Shown here piece after piece: positions 23,722 to 33,285 of a DNA stretch of 64,000 nt. Position 1 is the stretch's first letter. Every line of letters begins with the position of its first letter. The notes under the pieces were generated by a model, which saw only the letters and a list, made by a program, of their open reading frames with translations, was not told the origin of the DNA and searched no databases. The DNA comes from Pseudovirgaria hyperparasitica (taxonomy: Eukaryota; Ascomycota; Dothideomycetes; Acrospermales; Acrospermaceae). A program made the position numbers and the translations under genes. The stretch lies in contig NW_022985550.1 of assembly GCF_010093815.1 (NCBI RefSeq), positions 1,439,074 through 1,503,073 of the forward strand. Reading direction: 5' to 3'.

Positions 23722-24016
23722 GTTGGAGTGTATCGTAGTGGTTATGTGTCGATGTTTTGGTGAAGATCAAGTGCCCCTCTATTCCATATTTTGGTAGGGC
23801 GGGGCAGCGCCTGACGTCGGAGTCGGAGCTATCCTCACGGTTCACCGTGTGCGCTGGATCGTGCCCCAAACTACCCAGCCCCTCCCTCTTCTACAGGAGC
23901 TCGACCTCGGAAGCTTCAACGTCACTGTCTCACGGCACTGTGGCAACCTTCGACATGTTCAAGACAACAACCTTTCCTGCAGCTTCCAGCTTCTTTATAT
24001 ACGTAGACCTAGTATT

Positions 24017-24802
24017 ATGAATCCACCCCCTCTACCACCACGTCCTATCTGGCAACCTACACCTGGGACGACCTGGAACTACATCCTAAACACTACTCTA
24101 CGCATCGACCCAAGCATCTCTCATCATTCGGTCTACATCATTGATCTATTTGACAATGACGCCGCAAAAGTCGCTCACCTACACGCGCTCGGGCGCAAAG
24201 TGATTGCCTACTTCTCCGCCGGCACTTACGAAGACTGGCGCCCAGATGCTGCACATTTCCCCAAATGTGACCTGGGCTGCAAAATGGACGATTGGGAGGG
24301 AGAGAAGTGGGTACAAACGAGCTCTGGAAAGATCCGCGACATTATGCGTGCTCGGATCGACTTGGCACGTGCGAAAGGATTCGATGGGGTAGACCCTGAC
24401 AATGTCGACGCGTACGATAACAAGAATGGACTGAAATTGTCAAAGGCGGATGCGATTGACTATGTTCGTTTCTTGGCACAAGAAGCTCATGCGCGAGGTC
24501 TAGCATGTGGTTTGAAGAACGCGGGCGATATTGTGCCCACGGTCGTCCGTGATGTCGAGTACTGTGTTCAAGAGCAATGTGTCGAATTTGACGATGTAGA
24601 TATGTTCGTCCCTTTCATAGAGCACGGGAAGCCAGTCTTCCATGTCGAGTATCCCAAAGGTGATGATCCCGATAGCAAAAAGATGAATAATGACCGAGAC
24701 GTCTCACCGAAGCAAAGAGACAAGGCTTTCAAGGCTAGATCAAAGGGCTTTTCGACCATTATTAAAAATGTGAAGTTGGATCAGTGGATACAAGTGTCTT
24801 AA
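24017..24802 (+). CDS. GH114-type glycoside hydrolase (endo alpha-1,4 polygalactosaminidase fold)
   Basis: A single exon of 261 residues from MNPPPLPPRPIWQPTPGTTW. The TIM-barrel family GH114 is marked by the opening WNYILNTTLRID, KVIAYFSAGTYEDWRPD, FDGVDPDNVDAYDN (acidic residues of the presumed active site), ACGLKNAGD and FVPFIEHGKPVFHVEYP. The family hydrolyses galactosamine-rich polysaccharides such as galactosaminogalactan and is usually secreted. Here no signal peptide precedes the barrel. An upstream ORF of 21 codons (23955-24020) ends in a TGA that overlaps this ATG as ATGA. The gene diverges from the Tma20 gene and converges on the next gene 161 bp away. Confidence 0.88.
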   Translation: MNPPPLPPRPIWQPTPGTTWNYILNTTLRIDPSISHHSVYIIDLFDNDAAKVAHLHALGRKVIAYFSAGTYEDWRPDAAHFPKCDLGCKMDDWEGEKWVQTSSGKIRDIMRARIDLARAKGFDGVDPDNVDAYDNKNGLKLSKADAIDYVRFLAQEAHARGLACGLKNAGDIVPTVVRDVEYCVQEQCVEFDDVDMFVPFIEHGKPVFHVEYPKGDDPDSKKMNNDRDVSPKQRDKAFKARSKGFSTIIKNVKLDQWIQVS

Positions 24803-24963
24803 AGAACAATGGATTAGGTGGCCCAAAGCGTCATTAATACCCAAACGCTGACATGACTGCTACTCCTGTTCCAATGACTCTAACGCCCTGCCCGTTTACA
24901 TGCACCGAATCCTGTTTACAGAAATCCCGCCCGAAGTGCTCGCCATTTAGCGACTCTGTCAGC

Positions 24964-25887
24964 TTACCGAAACTGCGCGTCCCTTACATCCCTCAAGACA
25001 CCAAGTACATCTCCCCAGGTCCTTCTCAAGTCCCCTACCGCTCCGCCACCGACTTCCCGCACTACGTTCTGTAGCTCTCCTCTCACTCTCCCTAGGTCTT
25101 GTACCACCGCTTCGACATCCCTTCTCATTGTCGCTTCTGTATCCCTGACGATACCACCAACTTCACTGCTCACCTGCCCTACCTCACGGAACACGCTCTC
25201 CCTCGCAGTCCCTATCTCTCTTCGTGCACCAGCAACCGCGGTAGCCAAATCTGCCATCGCAGCCTGAATATCACCATGCGCACCACGCAGGTCTGACTGG
25301 AAGTTTGTGTATAGACTCGACGATGCAGCTTGCGCGCCCGTATACAGTGTTCGAGCGGTGAAGATGGCGAGAAGCGTAGATAGGCCGACAGCCGCGGTGG
25401 CGGCGGCGATGAAAGGATTCTGATCGGTGTTATGGGGCTCTGTGTATGGAATCTCTTCTTCTGGGGGGTCAGGAATCGGGTCTGTGGGGGCGGTGGGGTA
25501 TGTCCCTGGGACAATGAAAGAAGAAGAGTTCTCCTTCTTGTCGGGGTCGTAGTGTTGAGTTATTGGACTTGTGGAGATGGGACGGGGAGATGCTGCGTAA
25601 AGAGATGCGCCAGGAGAGGCTTCGGACACGGTGTATGGAGGCAGTGGCTCATCGTCGTGTGTCATGATAGCATCTTCAAAGGGTGGGGTCGAAGGTATGG
25701 AAGCTGTTGACTCCTGCGCTTGGTCGGATACCTCGTCTCTGGAATTACCCATGTCGACGTGGATATAATCTGGGAAGGTATCCGGCTCGCTGGGTGGAGG
25801 GGTGTTGATCATGTCTGCGTCGTCGTCGTCGCCCATTGTGCTCGCCACAGAGGGCGAAGAGGGACGAGAGGAAAGCGGCTGCGCCAT
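24964..25887 (-). CDS. Hypothetical protein with one TM segment and C-terminal coiled coil
   Basis: A single exon of 307 residues, not assigned to a known family. The first 155 residues are proline-, serine- and acid-rich and probably disordered, with a DDDDAD run and DEPLPPYTVSEA, an LPxY-type motif of the kind some Nedd4/Rsp5 ligases recognise. A single hydrophobic segment (NPFIAAATAAVGLSTLLAIF, about residues 163-185) is followed by about 120 residues of amphipathic helix with regular V/A/L spacing (AAMADLATAVAGARREIGTA). The tail is thus a likely coiled coil. A membrane-anchored adaptor is a guess only. Codon use and the intact frame support a real gene. Confidence 0.65.
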   Translation of the reverse strand: MAQPLSSRPSSPSVASTMGDDDDADMINTPPPSEPDTFPDYIHVDMGNSRDEVSDQAQESTASIPSTPPFEDAIMTHDDEPLPPYTVSEASPGASLYAASPRPISTSPITQHYDPDKKENSSSFIVPGTYPTAPTDPIPDPPEEEIPYTEPHNTDQNPFIAAATAAVGLSTLLAIFTARTLYTGAQAASSSLYTNFQSDLRGAHGDIQAAMADLATAVAGARREIGTARESVFREVGQVSSEVGGIVRDTEATMRRDVEAVVQDLGRVRGELQNVVREVGGGAVGDLRRTWGDVLGVLRDVRDAQFR

Positions 25888-28800
25888 TATGCTATTGTGC
25901 GTCTTATTTGCTCACAGTCTTGGGTATGCTCACAATCTAGATTGAGGAATGAAAGAGGTCAAGGAGTTTGCTGTTGTTGAGTAGGAAGGAGATTACGAGG
26001 CGGACTTCGGAGACGTACATGTGAATGAAGTACGCGGCGTGGCGGGGAGATCCATCGGCTTGCACAGCCGCGGACGGTCGATCTTGCACTGCGCAACCAG
26101 TCCAGCAACCTTCAACCCATGTTCACATTGCCTTAACATATAAATTTTGTTTTACACATGCTCGGACGAACAGCATCAACATGCTTCCACTCCGCTGCTC
26201 TACAATGATACCTGCTCGTTGAATAGTGGTACAAGCGAGGGACCAACTAATTGAGACACAAGGGTAATTACACGGACCATAGATTCATCCGGATTGTGAT
26301 TCTTGAACTAACCTCTTATGGAGCGGCTAGGCGGGCGCTAAGTCGATGCTTTCTTCACATAATACTACTACTTTATTCTATAATTAAAGACGTAGTCACA
26401 ACGAAACACTAGATGGGCCACCTTATATCGAATCGAGTTCTAACGTAATATTAACATGGTAACCTCCCGATGCTTTGTGTTTGACCAGACTAGAAACACA
26501 GAATCAGGCGACATCGCTAGACTAGGATCATAGAGTTCACAGTATGGGCGGTGCGAGTCTTTAGTAGATAGGGATTTGCGCAACTCAAGAAAGAGAATGC
26601 CTTTCAGTTTGTCGAGGCGCGACGGGATATACAGTATTGCAAACAGAATGGAAGAAAATCTCTACCAGGAACGAATCCTAAAGTAAATCTCATACCCTAC
26701 AAGCCTTAGCTCCCTGGATTGTACGCAATGCATATATATAATAGAGAAACCGTAGCTACGCATTTCATGATCTTCACCCGTGAGTGTGAGCGTAGAATTG
26801 TACGTTGTGACTGCGTCAGCTCGCTCATAGCTTCTTATACGCAAGGGCGAACCACGTAGAGCGTTCACCTGACTGTCGCTATAAATTTTCTCGATGCATA
26901 ATCCTGGATCATTGTTCGGCGAGTCGTGTCTGCAGGCATGGAACAGTACAGGTTAAGACTTTTTCTGTTCCACCATTATTGTATCCACTTTTGTGGTACA
27001 CCCCCTGTGTTTGTCCCTTGTACTGTCGTGTCTATACAAGCAGCACTATAATACAACGTTACTATGTTGATTTCGTCACTGCTAACGCGAAGTGACCTCA
27101 GCCAATATCGACCAGCTCTTGATAACTCCTGAAATGTACTCTGTCATCACTACAGTTCAGAGGGCTGAGTGGTTGAAACATTAAACTACCGGCTCCTTCT
27201 CGAGGATGAATCTTGGTCACTGAAAAATAGGGCGGCAGAACGTTGTGGGTTCAATCGTTCAACCACAGGGCATGTAGAACTGATTCTTCATCAATCTTTT
27301 TGGCTTGGGACTTTTCATTTCATTATGCCTAGCTACGTAGGGGGTGTTGATAGCAACGAGGTGAATAGATTTTATAGCGAATTGATCGCTCGACCGCAGA
27401 GTGCATAGGCGATACGGCGGATGGCCGACGTTAAGCTTAAATATCATGCGGTAGAGACTGAATTCGGCCATGATAAGAATCATATGAAGACGTTGATTAG
27501 GTTGCTGGATCGAGTCACGACGGCTTCGGGTAATCACATCTGCATGGATGGAGACAGCAACCCCAGTCATTTTACAAGAATTGTCCAATTTGAAGTTAGT
27601 TAGGCGGTATACCGATGTATGAGCTATCTACCCACCATGTGCGCTAACGAGGTAACATTAGGTCAGTACGTACGGACGAAGATGAGTATCTGGTCAAGTC
27701 TGCGAGCTGCTGAATATACCGTCAAGCGGAATGGGCCTTTGTTCCGGATATTGACCCTGTTGCTGTTGTACTAGAGACCGCGATGTGAAGTAGATCAATG
27801 GGGTATAAGCTCTGGAATAATCCGGAAACTGCGAGCGAGTACCTATTGTTCTATGATGCTGGGACCATTCGCAGACGCTCGTCGAGTAATAGATGTTGAC
27901 ATAAGCATAACGAGTCTTCAGAGGGATGATTAGGTGTTAGGAGAGAAAACGCGACTTAGAAAACGCGCTAAGCGCGGCACCAACTGCTGAGCAATATTTC
28001 AACCACATAGCTTGTGACTCGGTTCGCAGTCGACCGCTACCCATTGCGGCTCATCTTACGTCATGTTTTGATCATTGAAATGAACATGGACGTAGCTCGC
28101 TGAAAAAGACTGAATGACCCAATGATTTTCATCTCATCTCCGACCTTCACAATTTCATTAGCGTTGCCCGGCGCCGTGATGGTACGGGGGCGGGCAAGTC
28201 GCGGCAGGCTAGGGCTATAGAGTAATTACAGATCATCTCAAGGCTGCCCCAGACCTTCCCCAAAGCATTCGCAAGACTAACCCACTAATAATAAGCCTAG
28301 CTATGGAGGGTACCGGGACTTGTGGTTCAAGTTGTCGAAACCGCATCGAGATTTGGCACACCCAGCGAATGACTTTGACTTCATCTAGAGGATATGTATG
28401 TGTTTAATGGCCTATCTACTGGAACCCTCTAGCATAATTACGATGCATTGTACAGCACCAATAAAGTACGCGTTCCTCAGTACTACGGCTTTCCGAGCAG
28501 AGTCTTTTCCTAGGCCGAAGCCATATTAGCCAGAGGCGAAGTAGAGCATACTATACCGATTTTGACGTCAACATTGCGGAAAAGAAAGCTTTCGTCAAGA
28601 CCGAAGATGCGTCTCCGCACTGTCTCCGCACCCATCGAATCCTATACCTACTCTGGAGCCGCCAAAAGACACTCTTGAATTAGTTCGTTGGACCGCAGCA
28701 CTACACCACTTCCAGGGTCCTTGCATATCACAACTCCTTTCATAACGTGGTATTTGCGTCCTTGGATGTCGCGGCGCCAGGTAGGAATCTCGATGGTTCC

Positions 28801-29465
28801 CGCGAAACAGATACCAGGCGTGATGAGATAGATATAGGGGCTTAATGATGACTTTCGCTCTCTCGTTCTAATGGAAGTCAAGGACCGGTTGAACTACTTT
28901 CCAATTATTCTAATTGGTCGCGCGGTGCCGGAAATCGCATTGTGCTCAGGTCACAGGATGGGATTCGTCCCTGGCAAACGGCGAATTTCTGATTTGGCAT
29001 CAAGATGTTGTCATATTCGATTAGGATAACCTACGGATGCGCCCATTGCCGAACGATGATCTTCCATTGGCTTCAATGCTGCTCTGATCAGATGGGTCTT
29101 TACCGCATCTGGAGCTGAACGCTTCATACAGCTTACAGAGCTCGCTGTGGAGCCGCCAAAGAGCTTTAAAGCAGTGGAGCTCTCTCCAGCGCTAGACCCT
29201 TTCTAGCATCATTATCACAGTATTCGACATCGCCGCCAGGACGCACAAGCTGAAAAGAGCAATGCTGATGATACCCGTCGTTCCCTAGCTGTCCTGTCTC
29301 TTTGGCTCGGTCAACGGGATCTACGATGTACAGAGTACAAAGGGTGTGCAGACCCGCCCTTGGGAGCTGCTCCTTTCAAGCAATCTTGCCAGCCGCACGT
29401 CAATATACTCCTCAGCATCAGTCTCTTTGAATCAGTTCCAGTCTCAAAGCAGTGCCCATATCATT
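25888..29465. other. Gene desert with degraded sequence
   Basis: This 3.6 kb stretch has no supportable gene. It is richer in A, T and TA steps than the flanks, with many stops in all frames, as in old, mutated accessory DNA. A minus frame at 28881-28648 (77 codons) looks protein-like but has no partner exons. A tRNA-like pair of boxes (GGCTGAGTGG near 27165 and GGGTTCAATC near 27247) resembles Pol III signals but cannot be folded into a normal tRNA. The last 150 bp are the leader of the Rds1-like gene. Confidence 0.5.
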
Positions 29466-30512
29466 ATGAAGTCATTCACTGTCGCTGCCCTTGTGGCCTC
29501 TGCTGCCGCGGCGCCATTCAATTTTCCACTGTCCAATGGCTTTCCCAGTCCAAGCAACGACGCCATTGCCACCATTCAAAAGCAAGCAGGAGGTCCTCTT
29601 CCAAATACGCCCCTCCCAACTGAGCTCTCCGATGGTGTAGTCACGTCGCTCCAGCTTATTGCTGCCAATGAGATATTTGAGGTTGCTTACTTTACTGAGC
29701 TATACCACAACATCACTGAAAACGTGCCTGGATACGAGGCTACGGAGGAGGATCGCTACTTCGTCACTCAAGCAATCAGACGCATAAGGGCCCAAGAAGA
29801 GCTTCACGCCCTCGGTGCCAACGCCATCCTCAAGAACGCTGGCAAGCCGACCGTCGGGGCTTGCGAGTATAACTTTCCGGTCAACTCCTTCCAGAGCGCT
29901 ATAAAGCTTGCCAACACATTCACTGATGTTGTTCTCGGTGTCCTTCCTGCCGTTCAGTACCTCGCTGGTACTAACGGAGGTGCTCAAGGGCCAGCTCTGA
30001 TCCCACTCATCGGTTCCATTGAGGAGCAGGAGGCACAGCAAACTGGATGGTTCCGTACCCTCCGCGGCAAGCTCCCATCTGCTGCCCCCTTCCTCTCCCC
30101 AACTACCCCTGAGTTCGCTTTGTCCGCCGTCCTCCAGTTCATCGTCAATGGTACTTGCCCGCCAGAATATGCTGCCGTTACTTCGGCTGTCAAGTCCTTC
30201 CCTCCCTTGAACGTCGTCAAGGCTCCTTCCGAGGACGTCCAGACAGCTTACTACTCTGTTGATGGAACAATCGCCAGCGGCAATGTTCTAGCCTATATCA
30301 CTGGTCAGAGCCTTCCCGTAGTCGTTGCTATTGAGAACGCTAAGACAGAGGATGGCAAAACTACTTTCTCTGCCGCCTTCCCTGCCATCGCCCAATCTTT
30401 CTCAGATGGTCTCACCGTTGCTGCTGTCGTCAGCTCCAACCAGACATTTGCCAATGCTACTCAGGTTGCTCAGAACACAGTCTTTGGCCCGGGTCTTATC
30501 GAGTACCAATAG
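29466..30512 (+). CDS. Secreted ferritin-like (Rds1-type) protein
   Basis: A single exon of 348 residues. The start MKSFTVAALVASAAAAPFNF is a clear signal peptide, with cleavage likely near residue 17; the in-frame codons upstream lack an ATG. A ferritin-like four-helix region follows at about residues 55-240, with NEIFEVAYFTELYHNITENV and RRIRAQEELHALGANAI, whose E..E/H pattern suits metal ligands. The C-terminal third (LPVVVAIENAKTEDGKTTFS) is a beta-rich extension. Potential N-glycosylation sites include NIT, NGT, NQT and NAT. Relatives are named after fission yeast Rds1 (stress-responsive) and sexual-development proteins. The extracellular role is unknown. Confidence 0.85.
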   Translation: MKSFTVAALVASAAAAPFNFPLSNGFPSPSNDAIATIQKQAGGPLPNTPLPTELSDGVVTSLQLIAANEIFEVAYFTELYHNITENVPGYEATEEDRYFVTQAIRRIRAQEELHALGANAILKNAGKPTVGACEYNFPVNSFQSAIKLANTFTDVVLGVLPAVQYLAGTNGGAQGPALIPLIGSIEEQEAQQTGWFRTLRGKLPSAAPFLSPTTPEFALSAVLQFIVNGTCPPEYAAVTSAVKSFPPLNVVKAPSEDVQTAYYSVDGTIASGNVLAYITGQSLPVVVAIENAKTEDGKTTFSAAFPAIAQSFSDGLTVAAVVSSNQTFANATQVAQNTVFGPGLIEYQ

Positions 30513-30845
30513 ATGACCGCTTTTGATACGGGATGACTTATTGAAAACGATACACCTCGATGTCATCATGCATACCTGATGGGCGTAATCCCACCACCCT
30601 TAGATCACGAACCTGTACATAATGATAATGTCTACTACGATTAGATCGCACAGAATATATGGCTTATGTGCAACACACGGAGTATTTTTGGAGCTATACT
30701 TGTCCGAAGGCTTACAGGTCTTTTCTTGCTATTTTCTCAAACTCGTGATGAACAACTAACGTTAAGCATAAAGTCCATCATTTCAGTCCTCCCCTTCTTA
30801 TCTTCGCACATCTTCTCTCCCTCATAGTCTCTTTCTCTCTGGACC

Positions 30846-31070
30846 TTACCAGCCACAAGGCCTCGCGCGCGGCAGTGCCCCTCCGCTGTATCTCTTCAGT
30901 CCTGTACTCACTTGGTCAATGGGAGTCTTATCTGAACGAACAGGACGGAAGTTGACCCTCAGTCGGAGCTCCGATCCCACTAGCACCAATATTATGGCTG
31001 GGTTGAGGGGGTCGTCCAGGTATATTTCATACTGGGTCTGCGCAGAACTCAGACAAACCCAAGCAGTCAT
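30846..31070 (-). other. Possible small orphan ORF
   Basis: An ATG-started frame of 74 residues with alternating hydrophobic stretches (NPAIILVLVGSELRLRVNF). The opposite strand is open as well (30919-31122, 67 codons), so chance cannot be excluded. It sits in the gap between the Rds1-like gene and the DHODH gene. No family is recognised. Confidence 0.2.
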
Positions 31071-31184
31071 GATTTCGACCCCGGACCTCGGCCGACAGTT
31101 CTCATCATTCTCTGCAGAGTAATCATTGTGTATATCGCTTGAAAGTCAAGAACTACTTCTACCCTTCTCTCACGTCGCTGCAAG

Positions 31185-32216
31185 ATGAAAATTGAACCGC
31201 CTCTTCTCAACTCGGCTAATCCATGGGCTACCACATATGAAGATCTCCTTGCCCTATACCGATGTCCTTACACAGGAGCTGTCACAACACGCACGGCGAT
31301 GCTGCAAGGATTTGCGCACGACGATGCGATTCATAGATACGCATTCTTCAATCCGGTGACTCAAGAATCTCACCAAAATCCTGAGGCCGAAAATCTGCCT
31401 TCTGAACAAACGGCCAGTGTGAACAATCTGGGCTACAGTCCACTCCGATTGAGTGAATATCTTTCTTTCATTAAACAGATATCCGAAGTCGCCAAATCTG
31501 ACTCTTCGCTTCGTAGAGACAAACCGTTCATTGTTTCTGTGACAGGGACTGCTTCGGATGTCGAAGTGTGTCTTGAGAGGATTGCAAACACGGCGCAACA
31601 AGTATCGATGCCTCTTTTCATGGAGGTCAATCTCAGCTGCCCAAACATTCCCAATAAACCTCCTCCAGCATACTCCATATCCGCCCTTATACCATATTTA
31701 TCAGCAATATCAAAGTCGAATGCATCCGTATCCATTCCAATCGGCCTAAAACTTCCTCCTTACACCTATGCGGGCCAGTTTGATACCTTGATCACAGCGC
31801 TTGGTTCTATGGATCCCTGCTCTATCTCCTTTCTCACCAGCACTAATACTCTCGGATCGTCCATGCTGCTCTGCCCTAAAAGTGAACCGTCCAAAAAGGA
31901 TGGCTCTTATGTGCCCGTACTGTCACCAACGTCCGATACACAGAGCTGGGATCATTCTCTTCCTTCCGGTCTTGGTGGCCTCGCTGGTTCAGCGCTACAC
32001 CCTCTGGCGCTCGGAAATGTCTTCAGTTTACAACAATTTCTTCGCAACCATCCGACCCTAAATAGTATTCAAATCATTGGTGTCGGAGGTGTAGAGGACG
32101 CGGAAGGTTACAAGCGCATGCGAAGTGTTGGTGCTTCCGCTGTCGGTATTGGCACTGGTCTTGGGCGCTTGGGCATTGGAGTCTTCGAGAAGATTGTGAA
32201 AGCTTTGGAGGATTAG
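31185..32216 (+). CDS. Dihydroorotate dehydrogenase, class 1A (fumarate type)
   Basis: A single exon of 343 residues. Class 1A enzymes are cytosolic FMN proteins that oxidise dihydroorotate with fumarate in pyrimidine synthesis, like yeast Ura1 and the Lactococcus enzyme. No mitochondrial presequence or membrane helix is present. Diagnostic parts are NSANPWATTYEDLLALYRC at the start, GAVTTRTAM, FMEVNLSCPNIPNKPP (with the catalytic-base cysteine of class 1 in place of the class 2 serine), GLAGSALHPLALGNV and IQIIGVGGVEDAEGYKRMRS, ending with the FMN-phosphate glycines GIGTGLG. Most filamentous ascomycetes depend on a mitochondrial class 2 enzyme, so this is probably a second enzyme. The reaction may be the standard one or a related FMN reduction. 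Confidence 0.85.
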   Translation: MKIEPPLLNSANPWATTYEDLLALYRCPYTGAVTTRTAMLQGFAHDDAIHRYAFFNPVTQESHQNPEAENLPSEQTASVNNLGYSPLRLSEYLSFIKQISEVAKSDSSLRRDKPFIVSVTGTASDVEVCLERIANTAQQVSMPLFMEVNLSCPNIPNKPPPAYSISALIPYLSAISKSNASVSIPIGLKLPPYTYAGQFDTLITALGSMDPCSISFLTSTNTLGSSMLLCPKSEPSKKDGSYVPVLSPTSDTQSWDHSLPSGLGGLAGSALHPLALGNVFSLQQFLRNHPTLNSIQIIGVGGVEDAEGYKRMRSVGASAVGIGTGLGRLGIGVFEKIVKALED

Positions 32217-32540
32217 TCATTTCATACCGTCAGACTGATGCTTGGATCTACGATTCTTTCTGGACTTCATCACGAAGCATGGCTTAAGTTTATCGCTATT
32301 CTGCCAAACTTTCCGGTTTGACGTCGCGTCGTCTAGTAAAACGATAAGAAGGATCGTGGCTGGCAACAGAACGTTCATTATGTGTCTTGACTATCTCGAC
32401 GAGGTTTTGCGCTGCTGACGATGTGTAGGCTGTGATACGGCCATGTACCAAGAGATAAGCTGATATGGATTCTTCTAACTATACTTAAAATGAACAAATT
32501 TTTTATAGTATTAATGAAAGATATATTTAGATTTATAGAG

Positions 32541-32544
<4 letters not shown>

Positions 32545-32583
<39 letters not shown>
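32545..32583. repeat. CT microsatellite
   Basis: An uninterrupted run of about 19 CT units inside the AT-rich block. Likely length-variable between strains. Confidence 0.95.
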
Positions 32584-32586
<3 letters not shown>

Positions 32587-32920
32587 TCATAATTAAACCC
32601 TCTTATTTAGATAGGATATAGGAGTTTAGAGCTTGAAAATATGTTAGACTTATTAATCTAAGATACTCTATCAGTCCGTATGAATATTATAACATGTAGA
32701 CTGTTATATAGAGGTAGAGAGGCATAATTCAACCTCTAGGACTAGGTAAGCACGCGTGTGTAGAAATAGAGAAACGCTAGAGAGTCAAATGTTACGAAAT
32801 CTAACGGATCCAAATCCATCTAACCAAATCTAGCATGGATGATATAGAACTAACCGCATATAGAGTACCTCATCCATAGCATTATTCTCCCTCCTGGCTT
32901 GCTCATCTACCGAACCAGAT

Positions 32921-33000
32921 AGAAACCTGATTTTACAATCAAAAACCTGATTTGAAAGATAAAAACCTGATTTAGCAGATAGAAACCTGATGTACTAATG
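32921..33000. repeat. 20 bp minisatellite, four units
   Basis: Four direct units of exactly 20 bp. Each begins with the core AAACCTGA (32923, 32943, 32963, 32983) and continues with a more variable TTT-containing half. The unit length is not a multiple of 3. Confidence 0.9.
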
Positions 33001-33068
33001 TGCCAATACACCAAGGCACGTACACCACCTAGTTCACTTGTCGCGTCAGAGCTGCCGTTGCCTACGAA

Positions 33069-33175
33069 GGAACGGGTTACGACAGTGGCAAGAGAGGAAT
33101 GTAATGTGATAGTGGCAAGAGAGGAATGTAATACGATAGTGGTAAGAGAGGAATGGATTACGACTGTGGCAAAAG
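33069..33175. repeat. 27 bp minisatellite, about four units
   Basis: Direct units of 27 bp with the core AGAGAGGAATGTAAT and GATAGTGGCA; the word GGAAT recurs at 33096, 33123 and 33150. The outer copies are more diverged. Because 27 is a multiple of 3, the array stays open on both strands and would encode nine-residue repeats (VAREECNVI-like on the + strand, LHSSLATIT-like on the minus strand). It ends about 110 bp before the next gene. Confidence 0.85.
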
Positions 33176-33285
33176 ACCAAGTCGTTGCAAGCTTCTTAAT
33201 ACTACGCTCTGCGCCTGTATGAATCCTTTTAGCGCGATCACTACGTTTTACGACCAGAAAATAACACCTTTGGCATTGAACCAGG

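Larger units (their letters stand above)
32217..33285. other. AT-rich intergenic stretch with repeats
   Basis: This stretch lies between the DHODH gene and an orphan gene. From about 32480 to 32900 the sequence is AT-rich and packed with TATAGAG/TTAGA-type words. It contains a CT microsatellite and two minisatellites, listed separately. No intact gene. The composition differs sharply from the flanking coding DNA. Confidence 0.6.

Noticed and set aside
26966-27056. Possible solo-LTR-like fragment (TGTTCCACC start, pyrimidine-rich middle, ATACAA end)
   Set aside because: No matching second copy, target-site duplication or internal element part was seen in the window, so it cannot be told from ordinary AT-rich DNA.
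27160-27270. tRNA-Leu/Ser-like gene
   Set aside because: The boxes are about 80 bp apart, and neither the anticodon arm nor the acceptor stem can be paired. Kept only as a low-interest observation.
32740-32920. AT-rich block resembling the end of an old LTR-type fossil
   Set aside because: The resemblance rests only on composition and a few words; no paired repeat or coding part is present nearby.
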